From Merismopedia glauca CCAP 1448/3 (GTDB lineage: Bacteria; Cyanobacteriota; Cyanobacteriia; Cyanobacteriales; CCAP-1448), in contig NZ_PVWJ01000014.1 of NCBI RefSeq assembly GCF_003003775.1, forward strand, positions 1-57,144: 57,144 nucleotides of DNA. Reading direction: 5' to 3'. The position numbers and the translations under genes are program-made. Positions 37,783 to 47,605 of the stretch are shown piece by piece (position 1 is the first letter of the stretch; each line of letters starts with the position of its first letter). Under the pieces are notes generated by a model, which saw nothing but the letters and a program-made list of their open reading frames with translations, was not told the origin of the DNA and did not search any database.

Positions 37783-38397
37783 ATGATTGCACCTACTCCA
37801 AACTACTTTCAAGGGTGGAAAATAGTGGGTTTGTTGGGATTGGCGATCGCTTTGATGGTTGCTATAATTATTGCCGTTCAAGGTTGGGATGAAGCAGGCA
37901 TTAGAGTTGCTATTCGCGCCACCGCTAGAACCTCTTGTCTTCTCTTTTTATTAGCATTTATTGCCTCAGCTTTGAGAAAGTTTTGGGTTAATAAATATAG
38001 TCTTTGGTTAGTCAGAAATCGGCGCTATTTAGGTTTATCTTTTGCCTTTTCTCATGCCGTTCATGCTGTCACAATTATTAGTTTATTAATTATTACTTCT
38101 GGTCGAGAGTTTAACTATGTAGCCTATAATTTTGGCGGACATTTAGGCTATATATTTATTATTGCTATGACAGCAACATCTTTTAATCAGACTTGCGCTT
38201 GGTTAGGGGAAAGAGGCTGGCATATTTTGCATGGAGTGGGAATGTACTATCTCTGGCTGGCATTTATGGTCACCTTCAGCGATAGTCTAGCTATATCCCC
38301 AATTTATGTCATATTTGTCAGTTTATTAAGTGTAGCAATGGGATTGCGGTTACTAGCTTTGACAAAACCTCGTCAAAGTAATAGACCTCTTGCATAA
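37783..38397 (+). CDS. YedZ/ferric-reductase-like haem membrane protein
   Basis: 204 residues with six hydrophobic helices, fitting the ferric-reductase-like/YedZ transmembrane family. Candidate haem ligands are His in FAFSHAVHAVTIISL and in RGWHILHGVGMYYLWL. No FAD/NAD domain is fused. It lies downstream of the response regulator. Substrate and partner are unknown; MsrPQ-like or electron-transfer roles are possible. Confidence 0.72.
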   Translation: MIAPTPNYFQGWKIVGLLGLAIALMVAIIIAVQGWDEAGIRVAIRATARTSCLLFLLAFIASALRKFWVNKYSLWLVRNRRYLGLSFAFSHAVHAVTIISLLIITSGREFNYVAYNFGGHLGYIFIIAMTATSFNQTCAWLGERGWHILHGVGMYYLWLAFMVTFSDSLAISPIYVIFVSLLSVAMGLRLLALTKPRQSNRPLA

Positions 38398-38682
38398 GTC
38401 CGATATTTCTGGCGTATCGGGAATCGGGAGTCGGGATATGCGCTGCGCGCAGCCTGCGGCTACGGGAATCGTTTCCAGCACTAAGGAGTTCGATTTCTCT
38501 GATTAATTAAAAAGTGTCTCAAACCCTTAGCATGAAACAATATTGCTTGAGTTTTGCAAGAGGTCTAATGTTTAGATCCAAATTTAAAGGTTAGTGATAT
38601 CTCAGTTGTGAGAATATAGTTATGACAAAATATTGTCAACTAAACTAGTCTCAACTCCAAGCTGGAGAGATGCTAAATCCCT

Positions 38683-39921
38683 GTGGAGTTGTGGGAATTT
38701 GCTAGGGGTGCGAAAGTGGGAAAAAGAGAACTGTTACTCAACGCGCAAGGACTTGATGCTGAGGAATTGTCTTGGCCTTTTTGGTTCGTTGCTCCCCTGT
38801 ACCCCTATGGTAAACGACGAACCCTGCGTCATGAAATAGTTAAAGACACGATCTGGACATTCGATCAAATCCAAGGGATTTTGTATGTAGTTGTGCCCAT
38901 TCGGATGACAGTAGTTAAACTAGAAGCAGGAGGTCTATTAGTCTATGCTCCTATTGCCCCAACTCCAGAATGTATCCGTCTGGTCAAAGAGTTAGAAGCT
39001 GAACACGGTGAGGTAAAATATATTATCCTCCCTACCGTATCTGGGATTGAGCATAAAGTATTTGTTGGTCCTTTTGCTAGACGTTTTCCCCAAGCTTTAG
39101 TGTTTGTGGCTCCCAACCAGTGGAGTTTTCCCATCAATCTGCCTTTGAGTTGGTTGGGTTTACCTATGAAACGGACGCAGATCCTGCCTCAAGATAGCAC
39201 TCAAACCCCTTTTGGTAATGAGTTTGCTTATGAAATTTTAGGACCAATCGATTTAAGATTAGGTAAGTTTGAGGAAGTAGCCTTATTTCATAAGCGATCG
39301 CGCACCCTCTTCCTCACAGATACAGTAATTTCTGTTCCCGAAACCCCACCAGAGATTATTCAACTCGATCCCTATCCCCTATTATTCCATGCTAGAAATA
39401 GTGCTAAAGAGCCAATAGTAGATAATTCATGGAATCGCCTTCAAGGCTGGCAAAGGATCGTCTTATTTTCCCTTTATTTTCGCCCTAGTGTCTTAGAAAC
39501 ACCTAAATGGAGAGAAACATTTCGCCAAGCCATAAGTTCTCCCGAACGCTCTCAAAAAGCTTTTTGGGGGCTATATCCTTTTCAATGGTGTTTTAATTGG
39601 AAAACCTCATTTGATGCTGTTAGAGGGCAAGGAAGACCATTTGTCGCCCCTATTTTACAAATAGCCATACTGAATCGAGAACCCCAAAAGACTTTAGCTT
39701 GGTGCGATCGCGTTGCTAGTTGGGATTTTACCCAGATCGTTCCTTGTCACTTTCAATCTCCGATTTCTGCTACTCCACAGCAGTTTCGTCAAGCTTTCTC
39801 CTTTTTAGAAAAACAATCCGTGGCTGATTCCTTACCAGAAGCAGACTTAGAATTAATTCGACAAATAGCTACTAATCTCAATAAAACAGGGATTATTCCT
39901 CCAGCTAAAGAGAAAGTGTAG
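38683..39921 (+). CDS. DUF4336 domain protein
   Basis: 412 residues of the DUF4336 family, seen in cyanobacteria, algae and plants. The N-terminal motif [20 protein letters not shown] is followed by [20 protein letters not shown] and a beta-lactamase-fold-like block [20 protein letters not shown] with [11 protein letters not shown]. Metal ligands of the full metallo-beta-lactamase set are not all evident. The start is GTG 38683; the region upstream is in another frame. Function unknown. Confidence 0.8.
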   Translation: MELWEFARGAKVGKRELLLNAQGLDAEELSWPFWFVAPLYPYGKRRTLRHEIVKDTIWTFDQIQGILYVVVPIRMTVVKLEAGGLLVYAPIAPTPECIRLVKELEAEHGEVKYIILPTVSGIEHKVFVGPFARRFPQALVFVAPNQWSFPINLPLSWLGLPMKRTQILPQDSTQTPFGNEFAYEILGPIDLRLGKFEEVALFHKRSRTLFLTDTVISVPETPPEIIQLDPYPLLFHARNSAKEPIVDNSWNRLQGWQRIVLFSLYFRPSVLETPKWRETFRQAISSPERSQKAFWGLYPFQWCFNWKTSFDAVRGQGRPFVAPILQIAILNREPQKTLAWCDRVASWDFTQIVPCHFQSPISATPQQFRQAFSFLEKQSVADSLPEADLELIRQIATNLNKTGIIPPAKEKV

Positions 39922-39965
39922 CCCCAGAAAATGAAAATGGTATAACTTTGAAGAGCAAAATTGAG

Positions 39966-41930
39966 ATGATATCAGCACCTTATGGTTTTTGGAAGTCACC
40001 TATCACCTCCGATCTAATTGTTTCGGAAACCATTGGTTTGGGTTCAATCGCGATTGATAGAGATGATATTTACTGGATCGAAATGCGTCCAGCAGAAGCA
40101 GGGAGAAATGTCATTGTTAAACGCACCCCTTCGACTGCTTCGACTGAGATCAGGGAAGTCCTTGATGGCAAAATTGAAGATGTAACTCCTTCTCCTTTTA
40201 ATGTGCGAACTCGCGTTCATGAATACGGTGGAGGTGCGTATACGGTAGCTGAAGGGAAGATTTATTTTACTAACTTTGCAGATCAACGCCTCTACATTCA
40301 AACCCCAAATTCAGAACCCCAACCCTTAACCCCAGAATCATCGGGAAAGCTACGCTATGCAGATCTAGTAGTAGATGCTGCTAGAAATCGTCTGATTTGC
40401 ATTCGTGAAGACCATAGAGGCGAGGGAGAAGCAGTTAACACTCTCGTTAGTATTAATTTGGAAGGTGAGTCAGAAGGGCAAATTTTAGCCAGTGGGTGCG
40501 ACTTTTATGCTTCACCCAATCTGAATCCAGATTGTACTCAACTAGCTTGGATTACCTGGAATCATCCCAATCTCCCTTGGGATGGAACCCAACTTTGGAT
40601 AGCAAAAATCGATCCAGATGGAAGTTTAGGAGAACCTCAACTAGTTGCGGGAGGGGTTGACGAATCGATATTTCAACCCCAATGGTCGCCAGATGGGGTA
40701 TTGTATTTTGTCTCAGATAAATCTGGTTGGTGGAATCTTTATCGATTCAACGCTACTGGAGAAATCGAACCCCTCTACCCAATGGAAGCAGAATTTGGAC
40801 TCCCTCAATGGGTTTTTGGGATGTCTACCTATGGGTTTGCTAGTGGAAATCGGATAATTTGCAGCTATACACAGCAAGGTGCTTGGAATTTAGCCAGTCT
40901 CGATTTGACGAGTAAGCAGTTACAGAGAATCGAGGTTCCCTACACAGATATTTCTGGAATCAAAGTTAGTGGTAATTCTGTAGCTTTTGGTGGTGCTTCA
41001 CCTAGCCAATTGACTTCTTTAGTTAGTTTAGATATACAGACTGGAAACATCTCTATTTTGCAGAAATCCAGTCAAATAGATCTACATCCAGGTTATATAT
41101 CGGTTCCAGAAGCGATCGCCTTTCCTACAGAAAACAATCTCACTGCCTATGCATTCTACTATCCTCCTACAAATAAAGACTACACCGCACCAGCAGGAGA
41201 AAAACCACCATTACTAGTCAAAAGCCACGGGGGACCTACGGCAGCAACTTCTAGTAGACTGAGTTTAACCATTCAATACTGGACGAGTCGCGGTTTTGCT
41301 TTCCTAGATGTGAATTATGGTGGTAGCACAGGCTATGGAAGGGAATATCACCAAAGATTAGATGGAAAGTGGGGCATCGTCGATGTAGATGATTGTACCA
41401 ACGGGGCAAAATATCTAGCTAGTCAAGATAAAGTAGATCCCAATCGCCTAGCTATAGCTGGAGGCAGTGCAGGAGGTTACACTACATTATGCGCCCTCAC
41501 CTTCCGCGATACCTTTAAAGCTGGAGCTAGTTACTATGGGGTGAGCGATTTAGAAGCTTTAGCTAAAGATACCCATAAATTTGAAGCGCGGTATTTAGAT
41601 AGATTAGTCGCACCATACCCAGAGAGAAAGGATATATACCAAGAGCGATCGCCCATCTATTTTACCGATTCTCTCGCCTGTCCGGTCATCTTTTTCCAAG
41701 GATTGGAAGATAAAGTCGTCCCTCCCAACCAAGCGGAAATGATGGTAGAGGCGTTGAAAGCCAAAGGTTTACCCGTCGCTTACGTTCCTTTTGAAGGAGA
41801 ACAACACGGGTTTCGTCGCGCTGAAAATATTAAACGCGCCCTAGATGGAGAATTATACTTCTACTCGCGAGTTTTTGGGTTTACTCCAGCCGAAGAGATT
41901 GAACCTGTGGAGATTGATAATTTGGGGTAG
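39966..41930 (+). CDS. S9 family (prolyl oligopeptidase-type) peptidase
   Basis: A cytosolic-looking serine peptidase of 654 residues: an N-terminal beta-propeller with repeated [20 protein letters not shown]-type blades, then an alpha/beta hydrolase domain from about 400. The catalytic Ser501 lies in [10 protein letters not shown], the Asp in [11 protein letters not shown] and the His in [11 protein letters not shown]. Family members act as dipeptidyl- or acylaminoacyl-peptidases. ATG 39966 matches homologous starts; a TTG lies 18 bp upstream. A palindromic repeat inserted in frame near codon 55 encodes [10 protein letters not shown]. Confidence 0.92.
   Translation: MISAPYGFWKSPITSDLIVSETIGLGSIAIDRDDIYWIEMRPAEAGRNVIVKRTPSTASTEIREVLDGKIEDVTPSPFNVRTRVHEYGGGAYTVAEGKIYFTNFADQRLYIQTPNSEPQPLTPESSGKLRYADLVVDAARNRLICIREDHRGEGEAVNTLVSINLEGESEGQILASGCDFYASPNLNPDCTQLAWITWNHPNLPWDGTQLWIAKIDPDGSLGEPQLVAGGVDESIFQPQWSPDGVLYFVSDKSGWWNLYRFNATGEIEPLYPMEAEFGLPQWVFGMSTYGFASGNRIICSYTQQGAWNLASLDLTSKQLQRIEVPYTDISGIKVSGNSVAFGGASPSQLTSLVSLDIQTGNISILQKSSQIDLHPGYISVPEAIAFPTENNLTAYAFYYPPTNKDYTAPAGEKPPLLVKSHGGPTAATSSRLSLTIQYWTSRGFAFLDVNYGGSTGYGREYHQRLDGKWGIVDVDDCTNGAKYLASQDKVDPNRLAIAGGSAGGYTTLCALTFRDTFKAGASYYGVSDLEALAKDTHKFEARYLDRLVAPYPERKDIYQERSPIYFTDSLACPVIFFQGLEDKVVPPNQAEMMVEALKAKGLPVAYVPFEGEQHGFRRAENIKRALDGELYFYSRVFGFTPAEEIEPVEIDNLG
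40127..40155. repeat. Palindromic repeat in frame inside S9 peptidase gene
   Basis: CCCTTCGACTG and CAGTCGAAG-like arms followed by a TCAGGG end, resembling the interspersed element found in prmA at 22011. Confidence 0.5.
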
Positions 41931-42008
41931 GAGTACTTGCCAGATATCATTTAGTAAGCGTCATTGTGTAAAGATAGTTATAAGAATAGCAAGTAAAAAT
42001 TTTCAATC

Positions 42009-43112
42009 ATGCCTTTACAAGAAGAGATTGACACAACAAGATCGGACATTAGAACAGATAGCTATTCAATGTCTATCGGTGAGTGGATCAGCCTTTATGA
42101 GAATGCTGAAATCGATATTCATCCAGATTTTCAAAGGTTTTTTCGCTGGTCAGATCATCAAAAATCAGCTTTCATAGAATCAATTCTTTTAGGTATACCA
42201 ATTCCACCAATTTTTGTGAGCCAGAGAAATGATGGTATTTGGGATGTTATTGATGGTCTACAGAGACTATCAACTATATATGAATTTGTGGGTATTGCTC
42301 AGGCTGATACTCAAGAGCAAACTTTTTTGACTTTGCAAAAAACTACTTATTTACCTTCTTTAGAAGGTAAAAAATGGGACGATCCAAACGATAAAAACAA
42401 TTCTTTAACTCAGGCACAGCGCTTATTAATCAAGCGAGCAAAAATCGCAGTTAATATTGTTGAAAAAGAAAGCGATCCAATGATTAAGTACGAGCTATTT
42501 CAACGACTTAATACAGGAGGTTCAATTGCTACGCAGCAAGAAGTAAGAAACTGCATTCTTTTAATGTTAGATAAAGATTTATATAAATTAATGCGTTCCC
42601 TTGCGGATCGTGAGTCATTTAAAAACTGTATCGCTTTGAGTGATAGACTTTATGAAGAACAGTATGACATGGAATTAGTACTGCGGTTTATTCTTCTATT
42701 TGATAAGGATGATAGTAGTATTCAAACTTTAGGTGGAGACGTAAGCGTTTTTTTAACAGATAGAATGCGTGACATGGCTCTTAAAAAACATTGGGATGGC
42801 AGTCATATAGAAAGAGCATTTGAGGTAACATTTAATATGCTTAATGAAGCCATGGGGGATAATAGCTTCAAGCGATATAAATCAGATAATGATAGATTCC
42901 TTGGAGGATTTTTATTATCTGCATATGAGGTAGTAGCACTAGGAATTGGATACAACTATCAAAATCCACCTCCAACAGATCAAATAGATGAGCGTATTAA
43001 AAAAATTTGGTCAGATCCAACTTATCAAAAATGGTCAGGAGCAGGAGTAAATGGAGCAAGACGCTTACCTTATCTTATTCCGCTTGGTAGAAAGGTCTTT
43101 TCACCTTTATGA
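42009..43112 (+). CDS. DUF262 (GmrS-like) domain protein
   Basis: 367 residues. The N-terminal part is a DUF262/ParB-like domain: DIHPDFQRFFRWSDHQKSAF (35-54), LLGIPIPPIFV (60-70), then IDGLQRLSTIYEF (81-93), the variant of the family's DGQQR motif. GmrS-type domains bind or hydrolyse nucleotides in the GmrSD restriction system. No HNH (DUF1524) nuclease domain is present. Instead a HEPN protein follows with a 4-bp ATGA overlap. This pairing suggests a two-gene defence or toxin-antitoxin module. Confidence 0.88.
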   Translation: MPLQEEIDTTRSDIRTDSYSMSIGEWISLYENAEIDIHPDFQRFFRWSDHQKSAFIESILLGIPIPPIFVSQRNDGIWDVIDGLQRLSTIYEFVGIAQADTQEQTFLTLQKTTYLPSLEGKKWDDPNDKNNSLTQAQRLLIKRAKIAVNIVEKESDPMIKYELFQRLNTGGSIATQQEVRNCILLMLDKDLYKLMRSLADRESFKNCIALSDRLYEEQYDMELVLRFILLFDKDDSSIQTLGGDVSVFLTDRMRDMALKKHWDGSHIERAFEVTFNMLNEAMGDNSFKRYKSDNDRFLGGFLLSAYEVVALGIGYNYQNPPPTDQIDERIKKIWSDPTYQKWSGAGVNGARRLPYLIPLGRKVFSPL

Positions 43113-43759
43113 GCCTCCGAACTGCTGAACAATTAAGCAATAAGCTCTCTGCCGATCTTGCTTGGCGAAAGAAAGAACTTTCAGAAATTAAATCTTTAGT
43201 AGAAGCGAAAACTATTTCTGACCAAAGGCACAAACTATTACTGAGGAGTGGAATATGTATTCTGTATTCCCATTGGGAAGGTTTTGTTAAATTAGCAGCA
43301 AACTCATATCTAGAATATGTTAGGTCAAAAAAGCTTTCTTATAATCAGCTTTCCAGTAATTTTTTAGCTTTGGCAATGAAAGAAAAACTTAATGAGGCAA
43401 AAGAGACAAATAAACCATCGTTATATATACCTGTTTGTAACTTCTTTCTATCTCAATTAAATCAAAAATGTTTCTTACCTAAAGAGGCAATATCTACTGC
43501 ATCAAATCTCTCTTCTGAAATTTTGAGAGAAATAACTGATATTCTGGGAATAGACTTTTCACTCTACTCTACTAAGTCTGTACTAATCGATATTAAACTG
43601 TTAAAAGCAAGAAACGAAATTGCACATGGTAATTATTTAATCTTAGATAGAGATGAATATATAGAATTACATCTAGAAGTTATAGGTATGCTTGATACAT
43701 TTCGTAACCAAATAGAAAATGCTGCTATTCAGGAAAAGTTTAAGCATATATCACCTTAA
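43109..43759 (+). CDS. HEPN-family RNase-like toxin (MAE_28990/RiboL-PSP type)
   Basis: 216-residue all-helical protein. It has YSHWEGFVKLAANSYLEYVR near 50-70 and the HEPN catalytic Rx4H motif RNEIAHG (Arg168, His173), the pattern for metal-independent RNase activity. ATG is the second base overlap of the DUF262 stop (ATGA), so translation is coupled. Related HEPN proteins cleave RNA in abortive-infection systems. The DUF262 partner may control it. Activity is inferred from motif only. Confidence 0.82.
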   Translation: MSLRTAEQLSNKLSADLAWRKKELSEIKSLVEAKTISDQRHKLLLRSGICILYSHWEGFVKLAANSYLEYVRSKKLSYNQLSSNFLALAMKEKLNEAKETNKPSLYIPVCNFFLSQLNQKCFLPKEAISTASNLSSEILREITDILGIDFSLYSTKSVLIDIKLLKARNEIAHGNYLILDRDEYIELHLEVIGMLDTFRNQIENAAIQEKFKHISP

Positions 43760-43859
43760 TTAAGGTATTTTTTGGTTCATAAACTACTCTAGAAATGCGA
43801 TCGCCCTTATCAAATCGTGCATACTAGACGGTAGACACCTCTAGCTATCAGAGCTATCT

Positions 43860-43931
43860 ATGTTGCTACAAGAACTGAAGGAGCAGGTTTTCAAGCTATC
43901 ACCAAGCGATCGCCTAGCTTTAGTCAGTTAA
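43860..43931 (+). pseudogene. Antitoxin N-terminal remnant
   Basis: Reads MLLQELKEQVFKLSPSDRLA and then stops at 23 codons. It matches the N-terminus of the addiction-module antitoxin family that usually continues for about 70 residues. The coding sequence breaks off before hicB, consistent with a deletion or a displaced TA pair. Confidence 0.55.
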
Positions 43932-43973
43932 ACTATAGCTATAACTTCAGGATCGATCGCTTCAAGAACTAGT

Positions 43974-44180
43974 ATGAAATTTAATGTAACTGTTGACCGC
44001 GATGAAGACGGTATATGGATTGTAGAATGTCCTAGTATCCCTGGTTGTGTTAGTCAAGGTCAAACTAAAGACGAAGCGCTAGAAAATATCAAAGATGCAA
44101 TCGCAGCTTGTCTCCAAGTCCGCGCTGAGAGAGGTTTACCCCTTACCGTGGAAACTCATCAAGTAGAAGTTGTGGCGTAG
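43974..44180 (+). CDS. hicB: HicB-like antitoxin
   Basis: 68 residues of the HicB antitoxin family, which inhibits HicA and often represses its own operon. It shows VTVDRDEDGIWIVECPSIPG followed by SQGQTKDEALENIKDAIAAC. There is no DNA-binding extension, so autoregulation would need another part. It precedes hicA by 2 bp, an arrangement (antitoxin first) known for this family. Confidence 0.88.
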   Translation: MKFNVTVDRDEDGIWIVECPSIPGCVSQGQTKDEALENIKDAIAACLQVRAERGLPLTVETHQVEVVA

Positions 44181-44182
44181 TT

Positions 44183-44407
44183 ATGACATCTGGTCTTCCT
44201 GTGCTTAGCGGACGTAAGGTAGTTCGTATTTTGGAAAAGTTTGGTTGGCAAGTTGTACGCCAGAGTTCAAGTCATATCATTATGGTTAAGGAAGGTGAAG
44301 CAGTCACGCTATCTGTTCCTGACCACTATGAAGTTGCGAAAGGGACTCTGCGTAGTCTCATTCGTTCCGCTGGGCTTACAGTGGAACAGTTTGTGTCTGC
44401 CATTTGA
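44183..44407 (+). CDS. hicA: HicA toxin (mRNA interferase)
   Basis: 74-residue double-stranded RNA binding-like toxin. The catalytic His31 sits in VVRQSSSHIIMV, the family GSHxx pattern; LSVPDHYEVAKGTLRSLIRS completes the fold. It blocks translation by cleaving mRNA when not held by HicB. Full length, no defects seen. Confidence 0.9.
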   Translation: MTSGLPVLSGRKVVRILEKFGWQVVRQSSSHIIMVKEGEAVTLSVPDHYEVAKGTLRSLIRSAGLTVEQFVSAI

Positions 44408-44498
44408 TAGTGTACTAGTACAAGCAAAGCAGAGCGATCGCTCTTCGTTTTTGAGCTACTCTAGAAGAGTGATTATGGAACACCTTAAGGAAAGGACT

Positions 44499-44708
44499 AT
44501 GTTAGATGAAATGACCCTGGAACGACGTTTAGTGACTCTTGAACAGAAAGTTTCCCAGATCCAACAAAAGATTGAGAGTAAAGACACATCTGAAAACTGG
44601 TTGCACAAAATGATTGGCTCAATCTCCGATGAAGCAGCTTTTACTGAAGCTTTGGAATATGGGCGTATTTTCCGCCAAGCTGATAAGCCTATTGATGAAG
44701 CTAGCTAA
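44499..44708 (+). CDS. Coiled-coil antitoxin of the PIN pair
   Basis: 69 residues: a heptad-like MTLERRLVTLEQKVSQIQQK coiled coil, then ENWLHKMIGSISDEAAFTEA and an acidic tail. I recall such proteins preceding PIN toxins in cyanobacteria. ATG 44499 has AAGGAAAGG just ahead; ATG 44475 is the longer alternative. It ends 5 bp before the PIN gene. Role as antitoxin is inferred from position. Confidence 0.7.
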   Translation: MLDEMTLERRLVTLEQKVSQIQQKIESKDTSENWLHKMIGSISDEAAFTEALEYGRIFRQADKPIDEAS

Positions 44709-44713
44709 CAATC

Positions 44714-45142
44714 GTGAAATATCTGCTCGACACAGACCACATCAGTTTTCTACAGCGACGCTCAAGTACAGAATTCACTCGTTTAATGACTCGGATGAGT
44801 CAATACTCCCCAGCAGATTTTGGTTTATCTATTGTAAGTTTCCACGAGCAGGTTCTTGGCGCTCACAATTTCATTAATCGCGCTCGAACAAATACAGACT
44901 TGATTGGCGGATATACTCTGTTGCGCGAAACCCTTCAGGGCTTTGCATCGGCTCCCGTTTTACCGTTTGATGATGAAGCGAGCGGCATTTTTGATGAGTT
45001 ACGAGAGCAAAAAGTTAGAGTGTCTACAATGGATTTGAGAATAGCAGCGATCGCCAGATCTCGTAACTTGGTGCTGTTGACCCGAAACGTTAGTGACTTC
45101 AGCAAAGTTCCCAGTTTAGTAACAGAAGATTGGACGGTGTAG
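44714..45142 (+). CDS. VapC-like PIN-domain toxin
   Basis: 142-residue PIN ribonuclease. Acidic active-site residues visible are Asp6 (MKYLLDTDHISF), Glu45 (SIVSFHEQVLG), Asp107 (STMDLRIAAIA) and the late acidic position Asp128 (TRNVSDFSKVP). Start is GTG 44714. VapC-type enzymes usually cut tRNA or rRNA; target unknown here. Confidence 0.88.
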   Translation: MKYLLDTDHISFLQRRSSTEFTRLMTRMSQYSPADFGLSIVSFHEQVLGAHNFINRARTNTDLIGGYTLLRETLQGFASAPVLPFDDEASGIFDELREQKVRVSTMDLRIAAIARSRNLVLLTRNVSDFSKVPSLVTEDWTV

Positions 45143-45263
45143 AACATAAGACGCGCTAACAGAAACATTAGCTGGCTCTATATCGGTGGGAGCAGAAAAC
45201 CTGTTGTTTCCATGCGATCGCTTTTTGAACTGAGAGATTTTGGCAATGCGATCGCTGCACGAT

Positions 45264-45668
45264 CTAGGTATCTGGTAAACTGTTAAACATTTCCTCTACC
45301 AATTGATGTGCTTTAGAATCTAAGCGTTCCCAGTCAACATCATTATTTTCTGTATCAATTAAGGTAGTATCAACTTCCACAGCTAAACTGGCTGATTCAT
45401 CTCCAAGTAAGGGATTTAAAGGCGGATGAGAGTAATTACTAAAGCAAATTTGATAGCACAAATCCCACAAATCTACTGAAATTAACTTATCTTGACGCTG
45501 CAAACACAAACGATAACCTGGGATTGGTTCTTGAATTTCTTGGTAAGTCCCTTCCCAATCAGATTTTTCTAAGTTTTGGCGAATATGATCGATAATCCGA
45601 ATTAAAGCTGGTTGCATGAGAAATTCGGCTTGTTCCCATGCCAGAGAATCTTTTAGCAGAGGTTTCAT
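45264..45668 (-). CDS. Conserved hypothetical protein
   Basis: 134 residues, soluble, with KPLLKDSLAWEQAEFLMQPA at the start and PGYRLCLQRQDKLISVDLWD in the middle. I recall similar cyanobacterial hypotheticals but no function. TTG two codons upstream is an alternative to ATG 45668. It lies just above cysE on the same strand with 53 bp spacing. Confidence 0.6.
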   Translation of the reverse strand: MKPLLKDSLAWEQAEFLMQPALIRIIDHIRQNLEKSDWEGTYQEIQEPIPGYRLCLQRQDKLISVDLWDLCYQICFSNYSHPPLNPLLGDESASLAVEVDTTLIDTENNDVDWERLDSKAHQLVEEMFNSLPDT

Positions 45669-45721
45669 GGTCAAAAAGCATATTTTGACTATTTTACTCC
45701 ATCATTTTTGGGTTTAAATCC

Positions 45722-46477
45722 CTAAATTCCCGATCCATCTAAAAACTGCTGAATCACAGCATCAGAAATTTCGCAGTGAGGAGCAGATGATTCTAATTTG
45801 CGACAAATTTCGGCTTTTATTTGCCCAGCAGGCACCAGATAAGCTTGAGATTGAAGTTCTTGCACTTGTTGAGATAAGGTCTCGATTTTATCCAACAAAA
45901 TTCTAATCACTTCTGCTTCGGAATCTGGCAAGCTACCGTGTTCTAAAGGATTCACCTTCACGCCAGAGCGATAGACGATTCTACCTGGAATACCCACTAC
46001 AGTGCAATCAGAAGGTACATCTCGTAATACTACAGAACCAGCGCCAATCCGCACGTTATTCCCAATCTGGATATTACCTAAAACTTTAGCACCAGCCCCA
46101 ACTACTACATTTTCTCCGACTGTGGGGTGGCGTTTTCCTTGATCTTTACCGGTTCCCCCTAAAGTTACTCCTTGGTAAATTAGGGTATAGTCGCCAATAA
46201 TTGCCGTTTCTCCGATCACTACTCCCATACCGTGATCGATAAATATCCCTTTTCCAATAGTCGCACCTGGATGAATTTCTACACCTGTAAGGAATCTGGA
46301 GATGTAAGACATCAATCTAGGAATGAAAGGGATACCCATCCGGTTTAACCGATGAGCTACTCGGTGAAAGACTAGTGCTTGCAATCCTGGATAACAAAAT
46401 AACACCTCGAGCCAGTTGCGAGCGGCAGGATCGCGATCGAAGACGATCCGAAAATCAGCTAGCAGGGTAGATAGCAC
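45722..46477 (-). CDS. cysE: Serine O-acetyltransferase CysE
   Basis: Makes O-acetylserine, the cysteine precursor. 251 residues: helical N-terminus (ADFRIVFDRDPAARNWLEVL), left-handed hexapeptide beta-helix (GVEIHPGATIGKGIFIDHGM ... VTLGGTGKDQGKRHPT), with catalytic His in IDHGMGVVIGET and KRHPTVG. A C-terminal coiled extension (ILLDKIETLSQQVQELQSQ) is typical of the cyanobacterial/plant-like form. Start is GTG 46477. Confidence 0.95.
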   Translation of the reverse strand: MLSTLLADFRIVFDRDPAARNWLEVLFCYPGLQALVFHRVAHRLNRMGIPFIPRLMSYISRFLTGVEIHPGATIGKGIFIDHGMGVVIGETAIIGDYTLIYQGVTLGGTGKDQGKRHPTVGENVVVGAGAKVLGNIQIGNNVRIGAGSVVLRDVPSDCTVVGIPGRIVYRSGVKVNPLEHGSLPDSEAEVIRILLDKIETLSQQVQELQSQAYLVPAGQIKAEICRKLESSAPHCEISDAVIQQFLDGSGI

Positions 46478-46612
46478 GGGAGAGCCACCATTATTTTTGA
46501 GTAGGTCATTACTATATTAGCTGGTTTGACAAAAGTAAGGAAGAGGGAAGAGGGAAGAAGGAAGAAGGGATCGAGAATTTTGCCATATATCCGCTCTAAT
46601 AGAGTCAATTTT

Positions 46613-47605
46613 TTACCTGCGAGTTAGCTTTTTCCAAACTCTCTGGGCATTTAATTTCATAATTCTCATATTTGTCAGGTTAGCGATATTTCCTGCGGAG
46701 GATTGACTGAAATCGAAAAATTCATCTATCTCTGTCAAAATTAGGTTTAATCGAGCTAAGATATTTTCTTCTCGATACTCATTTAATAAGATTGCAGGCA
46801 TCTCAAATGCTGTGTTTTGATTGACAACTTCTAGAATCCGCTTAATGTCATATTCTTGAGAATATCCAGCTATTTTTTGACAATTAAATCCAGGATCTAA
46901 ATAATCAGAAAGTCCGCCGTTGATGCTAGAAAAAACATGACAACCACAAGCCATAGCTTCCATTGGTTGCAATCCAAATCCTTCAGAAACTCCTTGTTGT
47001 GCCCAATACTCGGCGGAATCATAGAGATAAACTTTGGTTCGATTAAAAAGTTGGGCAAGATCGGCAACAAAACCATCGACTACATAGACATTGCACTTCT
47101 GTTTTAAAGCTGGAATTAACTGTTTTATCAGATATTCAGAAGATTTACGAGTTTGGACTAAAACATCAATATCTCGGCTTAAGTTTAGGTTATAAAATTC
47201 AGGAGAAATTTGATTTGGCAAGTAATAAATTAAAGAGTTAGGCGACTTTTGCCCCCAATATCCCATTGTATTTTTACTAACAGTAATAATAGGAATATTA
47301 GCAGGTAAAGTGAAGCCGTAACCAGCACTGTGAGCATGATAAATTAGATGACATTGGCTGAGTTTTTGGGCGATTTTAGGAACATCAAATCCCCAGCCAA
47401 TTACAAAAGTTATTTGTTCTAGATTAAAGGGCGATCGCTCGATCAGATCGTCTAGAAATAGAGTATTATTTTCCCTTTGTTTGTAGGTGACTAATTCGGC
47501 TGAGCAAACCTTTTTAGCTAATTCAAAAGTTTTTAATTCTGCCCAAAGTCCACCACAGGCAAATTTACCACCCGTTCCAGGAACTAAGAAGTAAAGTTTT
47601 CGCAT
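46613..47605 (-). CDS. GT1/GT4-like glycosyltransferase
   Basis: 330 residues. N-terminus KLYFLVPGTGGKFACGGLWA and C-terminal donor-site block EGFGLQPMEAMACGCHVFSS, which gives the EGFGLxxxEAMxxG nucleotide-sugar motif of GT4-type enzymes. No membrane segment. Acceptor unknown. It may act with the nearby GT39 and GT2 enzymes in surface polysaccharide synthesis. Confidence 0.8.
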   Translation of the reverse strand: MRKLYFLVPGTGGKFACGGLWAELKTFELAKKVCSAELVTYKQRENNTLFLDDLIERSPFNLEQITFVIGWGFDVPKIAQKLSQCHLIYHAHSAGYGFTLPANIPIITVSKNTMGYWGQKSPNSLIYYLPNQISPEFYNLNLSRDIDVLVQTRKSSEYLIKQLIPALKQKCNVYVVDGFVADLAQLFNRTKVYLYDSAEYWAQQGVSEGFGLQPMEAMACGCHVFSSINGGLSDYLDPGFNCQKIAGYSQEYDIKRILEVVNQNTAFEMPAILLNEYREENILARLNLILTEIDEFFDFSQSSAGNIANLTNMRIMKLNAQRVWKKLTRR

